From: a virus | Strand: one strand, 5' to 3' | DNA length: 21,613 bases | Virus record (IMG/VR): IMGVR_UViG_3300020281_000136 | Span: 1 to 21,613 of that record | In this document: positions 1 through 8,025 of the stretch, one piece after another | Position numbering within the stretch: position 1 is the first letter of the stretch | Layout: each line of letters begins with the position of its first letter | Position numbers and translations under genes: made by a program | The notes under the pieces: model-generated | The model's input: the letters and a program-made list of their open reading frames with translations, nothing else | Told to the model about the DNA's origin: nothing | Database searches by the model: none

Positions 1-953
1 ACATCGCTAAAGATCTCTGCACTCGCCGTACTCTCAAGAACGGTAAGAGTATGCAGTTCATCTTCACTGGTGGTCTGGAAGCTTACTACCATGTCCCTGG
101 TTCCCCAATCCTGGGTGCCACGGCTGATGGTGGTACTACTGCTAACCAAATGCCAGTTGGTGAAAAGACGATCATCATGGATGACCTGTTGGTCGCCAGT
201 ACTTTCGTCTACAACTTGGATGAAATTCTTGCTCATTACGACTTGCGTGGTGAGATCGCACGTAAGATCGGCTACAGCTTGGCTGATGCATACGACAAGA
301 AAATCTTCGCTGCTGCCGCTAACGCAGCACTGCAGCCCCGCGCTGTAACTGGCCAGAACTCTGGTGCAACTATTGAAATCGGCTATGCGAACCGTGCTGG
401 TGAAGCTAACCACTCAGCCAAACTGGTTGAGGCTTTCTTCGCTGCAGCTACTCGCTTCGATGAGACCAACGTACCTGCTGATGGACGTGTTGCCGTTCTG
501 CCTCCTCAGAGCTACTACAACCTGATCACTCAGGTAAGCAACAACCTCATCAACCGCGATGAAGTTGGCTCTGGTCTGCAAGGTGGTAATGGTGTGTACA
601 GCATTGCTGGCATCAAGATCCTCAAGTCCAACAACCTACCTAGCGCAGCTGTTACTCACACTGATGGTGAGAACAATGATTACTCTCACGCTGCTCGTAA
701 CTTCCAAGGCATCATTATGCACAAGGATTCTGTGGGCGTTGTTGAGGCTATCGGTCCTTCCGTTCAAACTACCTCTGGTGACGTGTCTGTCATGTACCAG
801 GGTGACCTGATCGTTGGTCGCTTGGCTATGGGTGCATCGCACCTGAACCCTGCTGGTGCTGTTGAGATCGTTGCAGGTGGTGGTTCTTCTAACGCCAACC
901 TGACTGCACGTTCTGAGAGTGCTACTGTCAACGAGCGTATTAGCGTCGCTTGA
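1..953 (+). CDS. 10: Major capsid protein (T7 gp10-like), 5' truncated by the window edge
   Basis: This is the main shell protein of the icosahedral head, HK97 fold in this family. The frame is open from the first complete codon at position 3 to the TGA at 951-953 (316 residues visible), so the ATG at 51 is internal and the true start lies upstream. Recognition is by alignment from memory with T7 gp10: the RTLKNGKS segment matches the T7 TVRTISSGKS region, and IIMDDLLVASTFVYNLDE followed by HYDLRGEIARKIGYSLA matches the T7 segment IDDLLIADVFIYDIED...HYDVRSE...GESLA. Codon use is GC-richer than in the genes further right (33 of 60 bases are G or C at 61-120) and favours GGT, CGT and AAC, as expected for a very highly expressed gene. 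A terminator follows 10 bases after the stop, leaving no room for a T7-style 10B frameshift extension. Confidence 0.95.
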   Translation, partial: IAKDLCTRRTLKNGKSMQFIFTGGLEAYYHVPGSPILGATADGGTTANQMPVGEKTIIMDDLLVASTFVYNLDEILAHYDLRGEIARKIGYSLADAYDKKIFAAAANAALQPRAVTGQNSGATIEIGYANRAGEANHSAKLVEAFFAAATRFDETNVPADGRVAVLPPQSYYNLITQVSNNLINRDEVGSGLQGGNGVYSIAGIKILKSNNLPSAAVTHTDGENNDYSHAARNFQGIIMHKDSVGVVEAIGPSVQTTSGDVSVMYQGDLIVGRLAMGASHLNPAGAVEIVAGGGSSNANLTARSESATVNERISVA

Positions 954-963
954 TTTTTTATAT

Positions 964-992
964 GGGAGTCCTTTCGGGGACTCCTTTTTTTT
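964..992 (+). terminator. Intrinsic (rho-independent) terminator after the capsid gene
   Basis: A perfect 7-bp stem, GGAGTCC (965-971) with GGACTCC (978-984), encloses a 6-base loop and is followed directly by eight T residues (985-992). G964 and T985 could add a wobble pair. It sits between capsid and tail tubular protein A, the position of T-phi in T7. It should let the capsid message accumulate above the downstream tail genes, which are then transcribed by read-through. The T tract ends only 13 bases before the next start codon. Confidence 0.9.
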
Positions 993-1005
993 ATATCTAT
1001 ACGAC

Positions 1006-1623
1006 ATGTCTATTCCTACTAATGCTGTGTCCACCGAACTGGATGCTGTAAATCAAATACTTAGCTCAGTGGGACAGGCACCTGTCACCACTTTGGATAT
1101 GAAAAACCCTGAGGTGTACATCACCTTGGAGACACTTAGAGAAGTCAACAGACAGGTACAGTCTGAAGGTTGGACTTTCAACACTGAAAATCATGTTGAG
1201 TTAACACGGAACAGTGTTACCAATAAGATCACCTACCCAACCAATGCTCTAGCTGTTGATGCAAACGAAGATAAATATCAAGGTAAATACGATATCGTAA
1301 AAAGAGATGGGTTCTTATACGACAAGAAAGAACATAGCTATACCTTTACTGAGGACCTTGTTGTTGACATGGTATGGTTGTTCTCTTTTGACGACGTACC
1401 AAAGATTGCTCAAACATACATCATTAATCGTGCTGCACGTCTAGCGTCTGTGAAACTTGTTGGTGACTCTGAGTTGTACCAGCTACTGCAAGAACAAGAA
1501 GCTCAGTCACGTGTTGCTTTGTTGGAGTATGAAACCAACCAAGGCGACTACAATATGTTTGGATGTAAGGAAGGCGAATACTACGGAGCAAGTTATCAAC
1601 CATTTAATGTGCTTACACGATGA
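1006..1623 (+). CDS. 11: Tail tubular protein A (T7 gp11-like, head-to-tail adaptor/gatekeeper)
   Basis: A 205-residue protein expected to form the dodecameric ring joining the portal to the nozzle; T7 gp11 is 196 residues. Matches to T7 gp11 recognisable by eye are ELDAVNQILSSVGQAPVTTL near residues 10-30 (T7: [20 protein letters not shown]), VNRQVQSEGWTFN (T7: INRQIQSRGWTFN), the YE...GDYNM segment and the C-terminal FNVLTR (T7: SGLLTR). I chose the ATG at 1006 because homology starts there. The frame is also open back to 919, but that stretch would read through the terminator hairpin and the capsid gene. No Shine-Dalgarno sequence is visible before 1006, as for most genes here. The stop overlaps the next start as ATGA (1620-1623), so translation with gene 12 is probably coupled. 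Confidence 0.95.
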   Translation: MSIPTNAVSTELDAVNQILSSVGQAPVTTLDMKNPEVYITLETLREVNRQVQSEGWTFNTENHVELTRNSVTNKITYPTNALAVDANEDKYQGKYDIVKRDGFLYDKKEHSYTFTEDLVVDMVWLFSFDDVPKIAQTYIINRAARLASVKLVGDSELYQLLQEQEAQSRVALLEYETNQGDYNMFGCKEGEYYGASYQPFNVLTR

Positions 1624-4600
1624 CAGCAATTTCACAGAAGATACCTAACTTGTTTGGTGGTATTAGTCAGCAACCTGATACCAAAAAGATACCAGGACAA
1701 GTACGAAGACTAGAAAATGGATACCCTGAATTTGCACTTGGCCTGTTGAAAAGACCTGGCGCAAAGTATGAGCAAGACCTATGTGGTTGTGCAATCAGTA
1801 ACTCCACTCCTGAAGGTGTCTGGTTTGAAATCCTTAGGGATGCAAATGAAAAGTACATATGTCAATACACAGTTGAAGAGATCAACAGTGTTAAAGTTCC
1901 AGATGTAAAAATTTGGAGAATGTCTGATGGCTTTGAGATGTTTGTTGATAGGTCTTTACTGTTAACACCGACTCAGTACGCTGGATCTGATTTTCAAGGG
2001 TCGCTTGGCAACACATCACCACCAGCAAATTCACTGCAAGATGTAATTGATAAGTGGGGTGCTTATGACACAGCAATGTGGTTTTTTTACAACAACGTAA
2101 AAAATCACAAGCAGAGTTTATACGATTATGCAAAGAGTACACATGATGCCAGTAGTAGATCAGAGAGCAAGTACGAACTGAGCTCAACCTTTGATTACGG
2201 CAACGTACATACATGGCTCAAGTGGGGTGCTGCTGTTCACCAAGAGACTGGGACTACTTACTGGTTCGACAACAGTACAGTGACAACTACCGCACCTACT
2301 GGATTTACATTAGGCAACGAGAGGACTAGTGATAACCCTAACCTTGCGGCAATGGGTTACAAGCTGTATGAAGTTGTGATTACTACAGCTGGATCTGGAA
2401 CACCAAGTACTCCTGGGAACTTCTGGGATGGTTGGAAAAGCCCGAGAACAAGGAGAATGGCAAGTGGCCATCAGTACGGTCAGTACATAAATGCGCTAGA
2501 TAGTTACAACACAACCAAACTTGGACCTCTATTTTCTACAAACTATTTAGGAGTAACCGATACAAAAAACTTAGAGTTCCTTACTGACAATGATGTAACT
2601 TACATCCTGAATAAAGAGAAGGTTGTTAGCTATAAAGCTACGACATCACCACAAGGCTTGCCTGATTCGTGGCTGGTAGAACTGCGTACGTTTGTACCGG
2701 CAGGAGCTTACACTATTAATGTGCACTGGAAGCAGATTAGCACTCCATCTAACACTGGCACTTTCCCCAACCCTGCTTCTAATCATACATACAATGGATC
2801 TAGTTTAGATGCTTTCTATACATCAATTACTGACACAACAGGTAACGCACACGGTTCACAAAGTTCGATCTACACAGTAGAAAGGTTTAACAATGTCATT
2901 CATTTTAAACCAGCAGCTGATTACGAAATTACTGACATTGAAGTATTAGGTCCTGGTCTTGATTACATCATTGCTGTACACAATGAAGTCAGTGATGTAA
3001 CCAGACTACCGCAGAGTGGATTTTCTGGGAAAAAAATTAAGGTGGTTAATACTGAAAGTATTGACGTAGATGATATGTACGTTGAGTACATTATACCTGA
3101 CGTTACTACTGAAGGCACTGGGGGTGAAGGTACTTGGACTGAGTGTGTTAAAGGCGGTATTGCGTATGAACTAGATCCACTCACGCTGCCACACAAGCTT
3201 GTACGGACCAGTGCAGGCTACTTTGAATTAAAGCCCATTACATGGGAAGACAGGAGGGTAGGTGATGCAATTACTAACCCTGATCCAGCTTTTGTAGGTA
3301 AAAATATAAACGGTATGTTCTTTTATAGAAACCGTTTATGCTTCCTGACTGGATCTCATGTACAGATGAGTAGAGCAAATAAACTCTACGACTTCTTCGC
3401 TAAGTCAGCAATGGCTGTTGGTGACGATGATCCTGTTGATGTATCTGCAGTGTCCACAAGACCTGTTGACTTATCCTATGTTTCTCAAACGTCCGTTGGT
3501 GTCGTACTGTTTGGTACATCAGAGCAGTTCCTGTTAACCACAAACAATGACATCCTGAGTCCAAAGACAGCTACCATTAATACTATTAGTAAGTTCAATA
3601 TTGACACCAAGTTAGAAGCTAAGTCAATGGGAACGTCAACTGTCTTCTTCTCTAAAACAAAGAACTTCTTAAGTTCATTTGAATTAGTAGGATTAAGTAG
3701 TACTTCAGCTCCTAACACGTTTGAGCATACACAGATTGTGCCTGAGTTGTTGCCTGCCACTATTGATAAAGTAGCTACATCACCACCTAAGAGTATCCTT
3801 TGCTTTGGTGAGACAGGTACTGAAACAATCTACCAATATAGATTTCTACGTGTTGGTGAAAGGGAGCTAGCTACAGCTTGGTATCAATGGAGTTTGCCTG
3901 GAAAGTTGGTTCATCTTTTCTTTGATGATCGTGATCTCTATGCAGTTATCCATGACAATAATGATAGGTGCTATTTAGTTAGCTACAATCTTAATCAAGC
4001 GAACACAACAGGGTATCTAAAAGTAGATGACTTCCAGTTTGACCCTTGTCTTGATATGTGGGTACTAAACCCTGCTTCTGAATATGACAGTACAACTGAT
4101 GAAACCATCTATTATCTTCCGTACTCTGGTAACTTCACCAAGCGTACATATGCAGTACTGTTAGACACAGCTAACCAGCAGAGCCTAGAGGGTGAGTCTT
4201 CTTACTTCTATGCTGATAGTACAGAAGCAGCCTCAGTAGACATCAGACCGCTTAGTGGGCCAACCACTGACGCTTATGGCCTTGTGACTTGGAAAATAAG
4301 TGGTGATCTACGAGGCAGAGATATTATCTTTGGCTTGAAATACACAATGGAAGTTGAGTTACCTACTATCTACCTGCAAGGTGGCGATGCTCAAAGCCCA
4401 CAAACCGATTCTGACAGTGATCTAATTCTGAAGCAGCTGAAGGTGTTGACTGGACCAAGCGGTCCTATTTCTTACAAAGTTGACATTAAAGGTATTGAAC
4501 CTGTTACATATACAAAGGTGAATACTGATATTGGCGACTACACATACAACGCTCTGAACGTCTCGCTTGGGGACACAAAGACTGTGCCGGTTTTCCAACG

Positions 4601-4709
4601 TAATAAGAACGTGACAATTACGGCCATCGGTGACTCACCATTACCAGTCAATCTTTTGTCAGTTACGTGGGAAGGAAGAGCAACAAGTAAATTCTATAGA
4701 AGAGTCTAA
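1620..4709 (+). CDS. 12: Tail tubular protein B (T7 gp12-like nozzle protein)
   Basis: A 1029-residue protein expected to form the hexameric tail nozzle, a multi-bladed beta structure below the gp11 ring that also holds the fibres. The N-terminus ISQKIPNLFGGISQQPD is nearly the same as T7 gp12 (ISQSIKNLKGGISQQPD), followed by the shared NG...GLLKRPG pattern. The C-terminus ends in VTWEGRATSKFYRRV, a WEG ending I associate with this family. It is about 235 residues longer than T7 gp12 (794). The extra length seems to lie in the first half, roughly residues 100-500, a Thr/Ser/Asn-rich stretch I cannot align to T7. The start overlaps gene 11 by four bases, and its TAA shares one base with the next ATG (4709). 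T7 gene 13 is therefore absent at this junction. Confidence 0.94.
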   Translation: MTAISQKIPNLFGGISQQPDTKKIPGQVRRLENGYPEFALGLLKRPGAKYEQDLCGCAISNSTPEGVWFEILRDANEKYICQYTVEEINSVKVPDVKIWRMSDGFEMFVDRSLLLTPTQYAGSDFQGSLGNTSPPANSLQDVIDKWGAYDTAMWFFYNNVKNHKQSLYDYAKSTHDASSRSESKYELSSTFDYGNVHTWLKWGAAVHQETGTTYWFDNSTVTTTAPTGFTLGNERTSDNPNLAAMGYKLYEVVITTAGSGTPSTPGNFWDGWKSPRTRRMASGHQYGQYINALDSYNTTKLGPLFSTNYLGVTDTKNLEFLTDNDVTYILNKEKVVSYKATTSPQGLPDSWLVELRTFVPAGAYTINVHWKQISTPSNTGTFPNPASNHTYNGSSLDAFYTSITDTTGNAHGSQSSIYTVERFNNVIHFKPAADYEITDIEVLGPGLDYIIAVHNEVSDVTRLPQSGFSGKKIKVVNTESIDVDDMYVEYIIPDVTTEGTGGEGTWTECVKGGIAYELDPLTLPHKLVRTSAGYFELKPITWEDRRVGDAITNPDPAFVGKNINGMFFYRNRLCFLTGSHVQMSRANKLYDFFAKSAMAVGDDDPVDVSAVSTRPVDLSYVSQTSVGVVLFGTSEQFLLTTNNDILSPKTATINTISKFNIDTKLEAKSMGTSTVFFSKTKNFLSSFELVGLSSTSAPNTFEHTQIVPELLPATIDKVATSPPKSILCFGETGTETIYQYRFLRVGERELATAWYQWSLPGKLVHLFFDDRDLYAVIHDNNDRCYLVSYNLNQANTTGYLKVDDFQFDPCLDMWVLNPASEYDSTTDETIYYLPYSGNFTKRTYAVLLDTANQQSLEGESSYFYADSTEAASVDIRPLSGPTTDAYGLVTWKISGDLRGRDIIFGLKYTMEVELPTIYLQGGDAQSPQTDSDSDLILKQLKVLTGPSGPISYKVDIKGIEPVTYTKVNTDIGDYTYNALNVSLGDTKTVPVFQRNKNVTITAIGDSPLPVNLLSVTWEGRATSKFYRRV

Positions 4710-5443
4710 TGTTAATTGCAGGCGGAGTCGCAGCCTTAGGGGCTGGATGGTCGTGGTATCAAAAAGAAGATGCATACTCACGGCAACGTGGAGCTGCACG
4801 TAAGCAATTCAAGATCCAAGAGCAACAAAGGCTTGAAAACTACACGTTGCAAAAACAACAAGTAGAGAAAGCAAATGCTTACACTCTGAAGATCTGGGAT
4901 CATCAGCTAAATCAGTACAACAAACAATTGGAATGGAACAGGGATGCATTCAATATCGCATCTACTGATTATCAAATCCAGTTCAATGACCAGCTGGCCG
5001 CTGCCATGGTCGAGTCACAACAGATGGAACAGCAGCGTGTCCAGTCATCTGGTAGAGCAGCAGCGAGTGGCAGCACAAGTGCTTCCGCTATGAGAGCTGA
5101 GGCTATTGAAGGTGAAGGTGAGTACGGAAGACAGCAAGCAATACAACAACAAAACCTTATTGGAAGACAAGAGGGTTTGATGCGTGCACTGGATCAAGTA
5201 GCCAGGGATATAAACATCGCTAACGAACAGGCATATGCAAACGTTGCTTTTGCTCCTGAGCTGCAGTCAATTGGTGTATTTAGGTCTGGTACTTTCCAAG
5301 GACCTGAACGTCCTAATCAGTTCATTTCTGGATTCAATTCAATTGCATCTGGAATGAAAATGGCAGCACCATTTGTACCTAAAGCGTCTGAAGCTAATAC
5401 ATTCGGAGATAAGATTAAGAATGCTTGGGGGAAACTGGCCTAA
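4709..5443 (+). CDS. 14: Internal virion protein (T7 gp14-like ejection protein)
   Basis: A 244-residue protein assigned mainly by position between genes 12 and 15 and by composition; T7 gp14 is 196 residues. Residues 1-17 are hydrophobic and glycine/alanine-rich (MLIAGGVAALGAGWSWY), compatible with insertion in a membrane. Residues 20-150 are rich in Gln, Lys, Glu and Ala and look helical or coiled-coil, with an ARKQFKIQEQQRLENY stretch, followed by a Ser/Ala-rich linker near 113-130. In T7, gp14 is ejected first and forms the outer-membrane part of the conduit for DNA and for gp15/gp16. The start overlaps the gene 12 stop (TAATG). A weak purine stretch, AGAAGAG, lies about 6 bases upstream. 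Confidence 0.82.
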   Translation: MLIAGGVAALGAGWSWYQKEDAYSRQRGAARKQFKIQEQQRLENYTLQKQQVEKANAYTLKIWDHQLNQYNKQLEWNRDAFNIASTDYQIQFNDQLAAAMVESQQMEQQRVQSSGRAAASGSTSASAMRAEAIEGEGEYGRQQAIQQQNLIGRQEGLMRALDQVARDINIANEQAYANVAFAPELQSIGVFRSGTFQGPERPNQFISGFNSIASGMKMAAPFVPKASEANTFGDKIKNAWGKLA

Positions 5444-5460
5444 CTACTTAAATAAAACAA

Positions 5461-8016
5461 ATGAGTTTTCAAATAAGGGTTCCATATCAGGGCTATGTAC
5501 AAGCCCAAGGGTTTCGTCCTGCCCAAGCTCCTGATACAACCCGACAGCTACGGCAAAATGCACAGGTAGAACAACAGAATATCAAGCGTGAGTATGAGCA
5601 AGTACAAGCCTATAAAGGCCAAATGCGAGCTCATAAAGAACAACGTGAGCAGATTGAATCTGCTATGGAATTGGCAGAACTCAAGGAGTTCTCTGGAACT
5701 ATTAAAGGGCTAGTTGGCATTGGTGCACAGGCTCTAGTTGATAACGAAAAAGCTATTGGCCGTGCACAAGCTGCAAAGAACCTGCCTGAACAGCAGCGCC
5801 TTGCACAACAACAGTACGACAAAGAGTACGAGGCTGCCAAAGCTCAAGGTTTGAATGACATGGATGCTGCTGCTCTGGCAGCAAAAGGTTATGGCTATGC
5901 AATCATCAACAGCATCAAAGGACGTGGCGGTCATAGAGGTAATGCACAGCTGACTGCAACCTTTGAGGTTGTTGGTAAACAGCTTCCGTCAAAGATCAAA
6001 AGTCATCTCAATAGCCTAAAGGATGAAGAGGGTAATCCTCTTGTTACTCCTATGACAACTCCTGCTGAATATGCAGGGATCTTAGAAGAAGTTATTCAAG
6101 CAAACTTGGCACCATTTGGTGACCTGAACGCTGACTTCAGGGCTGCACATATTGACAAGTATGTGGATGAAACCAGGGGTAAACTGCTTGCTGCACACAG
6201 CACTCTACACAACAAGAGTGTGTCGTTTAAAGAGAAGCAGGACATCAAGAATCTATGGATTACTGGGCAGATCACTACAGATAAGGCGTTGTTAAAACTA
6301 TCTACTGAGTTAGATGACAATAAATCTACCGAAACGTTTCTAGGTCTAGCTGGAGGATGGCGTGTACTGGAGTCCTGGATAAAAGAAGGTATTGATGTTG
6401 GTTTTCTGAAAGCTTCTGACATCACAAAGATGTTCAATGAAGCATCTGATGGTAAGCAAAGTTATGCCAGCCGGTTTAAAACCAAGCTCAAGGCGTTCCT
6501 TACTTACGAGAATACAAAGAAAATCAAGGATGGTGAGCAAACACTACGTGAAGAACGCTTAGCTATCAACCTGCGTGACAAGGAGATTAGAGACGAAGTA
6601 ATTGCCAAAGAGAAGGAGCTTAAGAGACCTCTAACTGAAGATGAGCTTACTGAAATGTATGGAGATGAGGAGAGGAAGAACGGAGTTAAGTTTCCCTTCC
6701 TTGAGTTCATCCGTAGTGGCCTTTCATGGGATGACCAACAGCTAGCTGAAGCACGAGAGATGCTTCAAAACGCTGTGACAGGTGGATACATTAACCAAAA
6801 GCTAGTTAGGTCAGTTCCTAATTATCAACTTCAACAGGAGTTTATGCCTCTAGCAATTGAGGCGGAAACAAAACAAAGAGGAACTGTCTACGACAGGGTT
6901 GCCAAAGGTGTTGATGGAGAACTGCTGCAGAAATTCAATATCGGACCTAATGACCAAAGGACTGTTGAAGCGGAAGCAGCAATACAGCAGGGAAGAGCAA
7001 TGCTTGAACAATTTTATCAAATAAATTTAGCAACTATGCCTCCAGACAGGGCGGCTGAAAATGCAGGATTCCAAGTATCTGAGATGATCCAAAAGGGGGA
7101 AGGTATTTTTAAACAAAACCCCAAACCAAATCCAGGTGATCGTTTCCCATTGATTGGAAATCAACCAAGTGATTTGGAAAACAGGACTAAAGCACAGGCA
7201 TTCCTTCAACCAACCATGAAGATGCTTCACGAGCACGGTAAGGAAGCCCTTGGGATGAAAGGTACATTTGGTACACAAGAAGAAGTCGAAGCAACACTCA
7301 AGAACTTTACTGAAACTGGTCAAATCAATGATGCTCGTATGCGTTATACAGCAAGCATCATGGATGAGAACCGACTACACGTATTAGAAAGAGCTGCAAA
7401 TGCATATGGTCTGAAGGTTGAATTCCCACCGGTACGTGCACTGGCACCTGGGACTAATGCAGCTTTAAACAATAACCCAACTGCCAAGATACTTCAACGT
7501 CACAAAGCCATTAATGGGGTAAAAAGAGTATCAAACTTTGAGCAAGACGCTTACGTGCCAATCGCTAGACAAGGTTTGACTCCTATGGAACGTGCGTACC
7601 TGCGGACAATTCGATGGGCGGAGGGTACTCATAAAGCTGATGGATATAAAATGATGTTTGGTGGGTCATTGATTGAAGACTTTTCAGCTCACCCAGATCG
7701 TGTAAATAAAGCAGGTGGTTACTCAAGTGCAGCAGCTGGTGCATACCAGATCATGCCTGCAACATGGAAATTGGCTGGTGGTGGTGCATTCACACCTGAA
7801 CGCCAAGATGATGCAGCACTCTTTTTGATAAGAAAGCGCAATGTTGATCCTAATCAACTACTGACCGTAGAAATAATGCACAAACTGTCACCAGAATGGG
7901 CAAGCATTCCCAATAAACAAAACAAGAGTCACTACGGCCAACCAGCTAAAAAACACAAAGAGATGATGGATTTTTTCCTGAATGCACTGGCTGAAGAGAG
8001 GTTTGGACTTTACTAA
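5461..8016 (+). CDS. 15: Internal virion protein (T7 gp15-like) with C-terminal lambda-R-type transglycosylase domain
   Basis: An 851-residue ejection protein; T7 gp15 is 747. Residues 1-160 are Gln/Ala/Lys-rich and probably helical. The central part is helical without a motif I can name. Residues about 706-851 resemble the phage lambda endolysin R (GH104, soluble lytic transglycosylase): WAEGT with Glu721 in the place of the lambda R catalytic Glu in WSEGT, then GYKMMFGGSLIEDFSAHP (lambda: GYDVIVGGELFTDYSDHP), AAAGAYQIM (lambda: STGAGRYQLL), FTPERQDDAALFLIRKR (lambda: FSPKSQDAVALQQIKER), and WASIP...YGQ (lambda: WASLPGAGYGQ). The domain probably cuts murein as the ejected proteins cross the periplasm. 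T7 gp15 has no such domain; T7 carries an unrelated SLT domain on gp16. The start follows gene 14 by 17 bases, with no Shine-Dalgarno sequence. The gp15 assignment is by position and size; the enzyme domain call is from sequence. Confidence 0.85.
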   Translation: MSFQIRVPYQGYVQAQGFRPAQAPDTTRQLRQNAQVEQQNIKREYEQVQAYKGQMRAHKEQREQIESAMELAELKEFSGTIKGLVGIGAQALVDNEKAIGRAQAAKNLPEQQRLAQQQYDKEYEAAKAQGLNDMDAAALAAKGYGYAIINSIKGRGGHRGNAQLTATFEVVGKQLPSKIKSHLNSLKDEEGNPLVTPMTTPAEYAGILEEVIQANLAPFGDLNADFRAAHIDKYVDETRGKLLAAHSTLHNKSVSFKEKQDIKNLWITGQITTDKALLKLSTELDDNKSTETFLGLAGGWRVLESWIKEGIDVGFLKASDITKMFNEASDGKQSYASRFKTKLKAFLTYENTKKIKDGEQTLREERLAINLRDKEIRDEVIAKEKELKRPLTEDELTEMYGDEERKNGVKFPFLEFIRSGLSWDDQQLAEAREMLQNAVTGGYINQKLVRSVPNYQLQQEFMPLAIEAETKQRGTVYDRVAKGVDGELLQKFNIGPNDQRTVEAEAAIQQGRAMLEQFYQINLATMPPDRAAENAGFQVSEMIQKGEGIFKQNPKPNPGDRFPLIGNQPSDLENRTKAQAFLQPTMKMLHEHGKEALGMKGTFGTQEEVEATLKNFTETGQINDARMRYTASIMDENRLHVLERAANAYGLKVEFPPVRALAPGTNAALNNNPTAKILQRHKAINGVKRVSNFEQDAYVPIARQGLTPMERAYLRTIRWAEGTHKADGYKMMFGGSLIEDFSAHPDRVNKAGGYSSAAAGAYQIMPATWKLAGGGAFTPERQDDAALFLIRKRNVDPNQLLTVEIMHKLSPEWASIPNKQNKSHYGQPAKKHKEMMDFFLNALAEERFGLY

Positions 8017-8025
8017 CTTACTTTC

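Noticed and set aside
920-990. T7-style capsid 10A/10B -1 frameshift
   Set aside because: No slippery heptamer is seen before the capsid stop, and the terminator follows after 10 bases, leaving no room for an extended coat protein.
919-1005. Upstream ATG at 919 for the tail tubular protein A frame
   Set aside because: The extension would be coded inside the capsid gene and the terminator hairpin; similarity to T7 gp11 begins at the ATG at 1006.
636-1034. Minus-strand open frame of 132 codons over the capsid 3' end
   Set aside because: It lies opposite the conserved capsid gene and the terminator, has no recognisable protein features, and no other minus-strand gene is present.
5631-7323. Several minus-strand frames opposite gene 15
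   Set aside because: They are short, Cys/Ser/Leu-rich and overlap one another in different frames, which is typical of shadows of a + strand gene.
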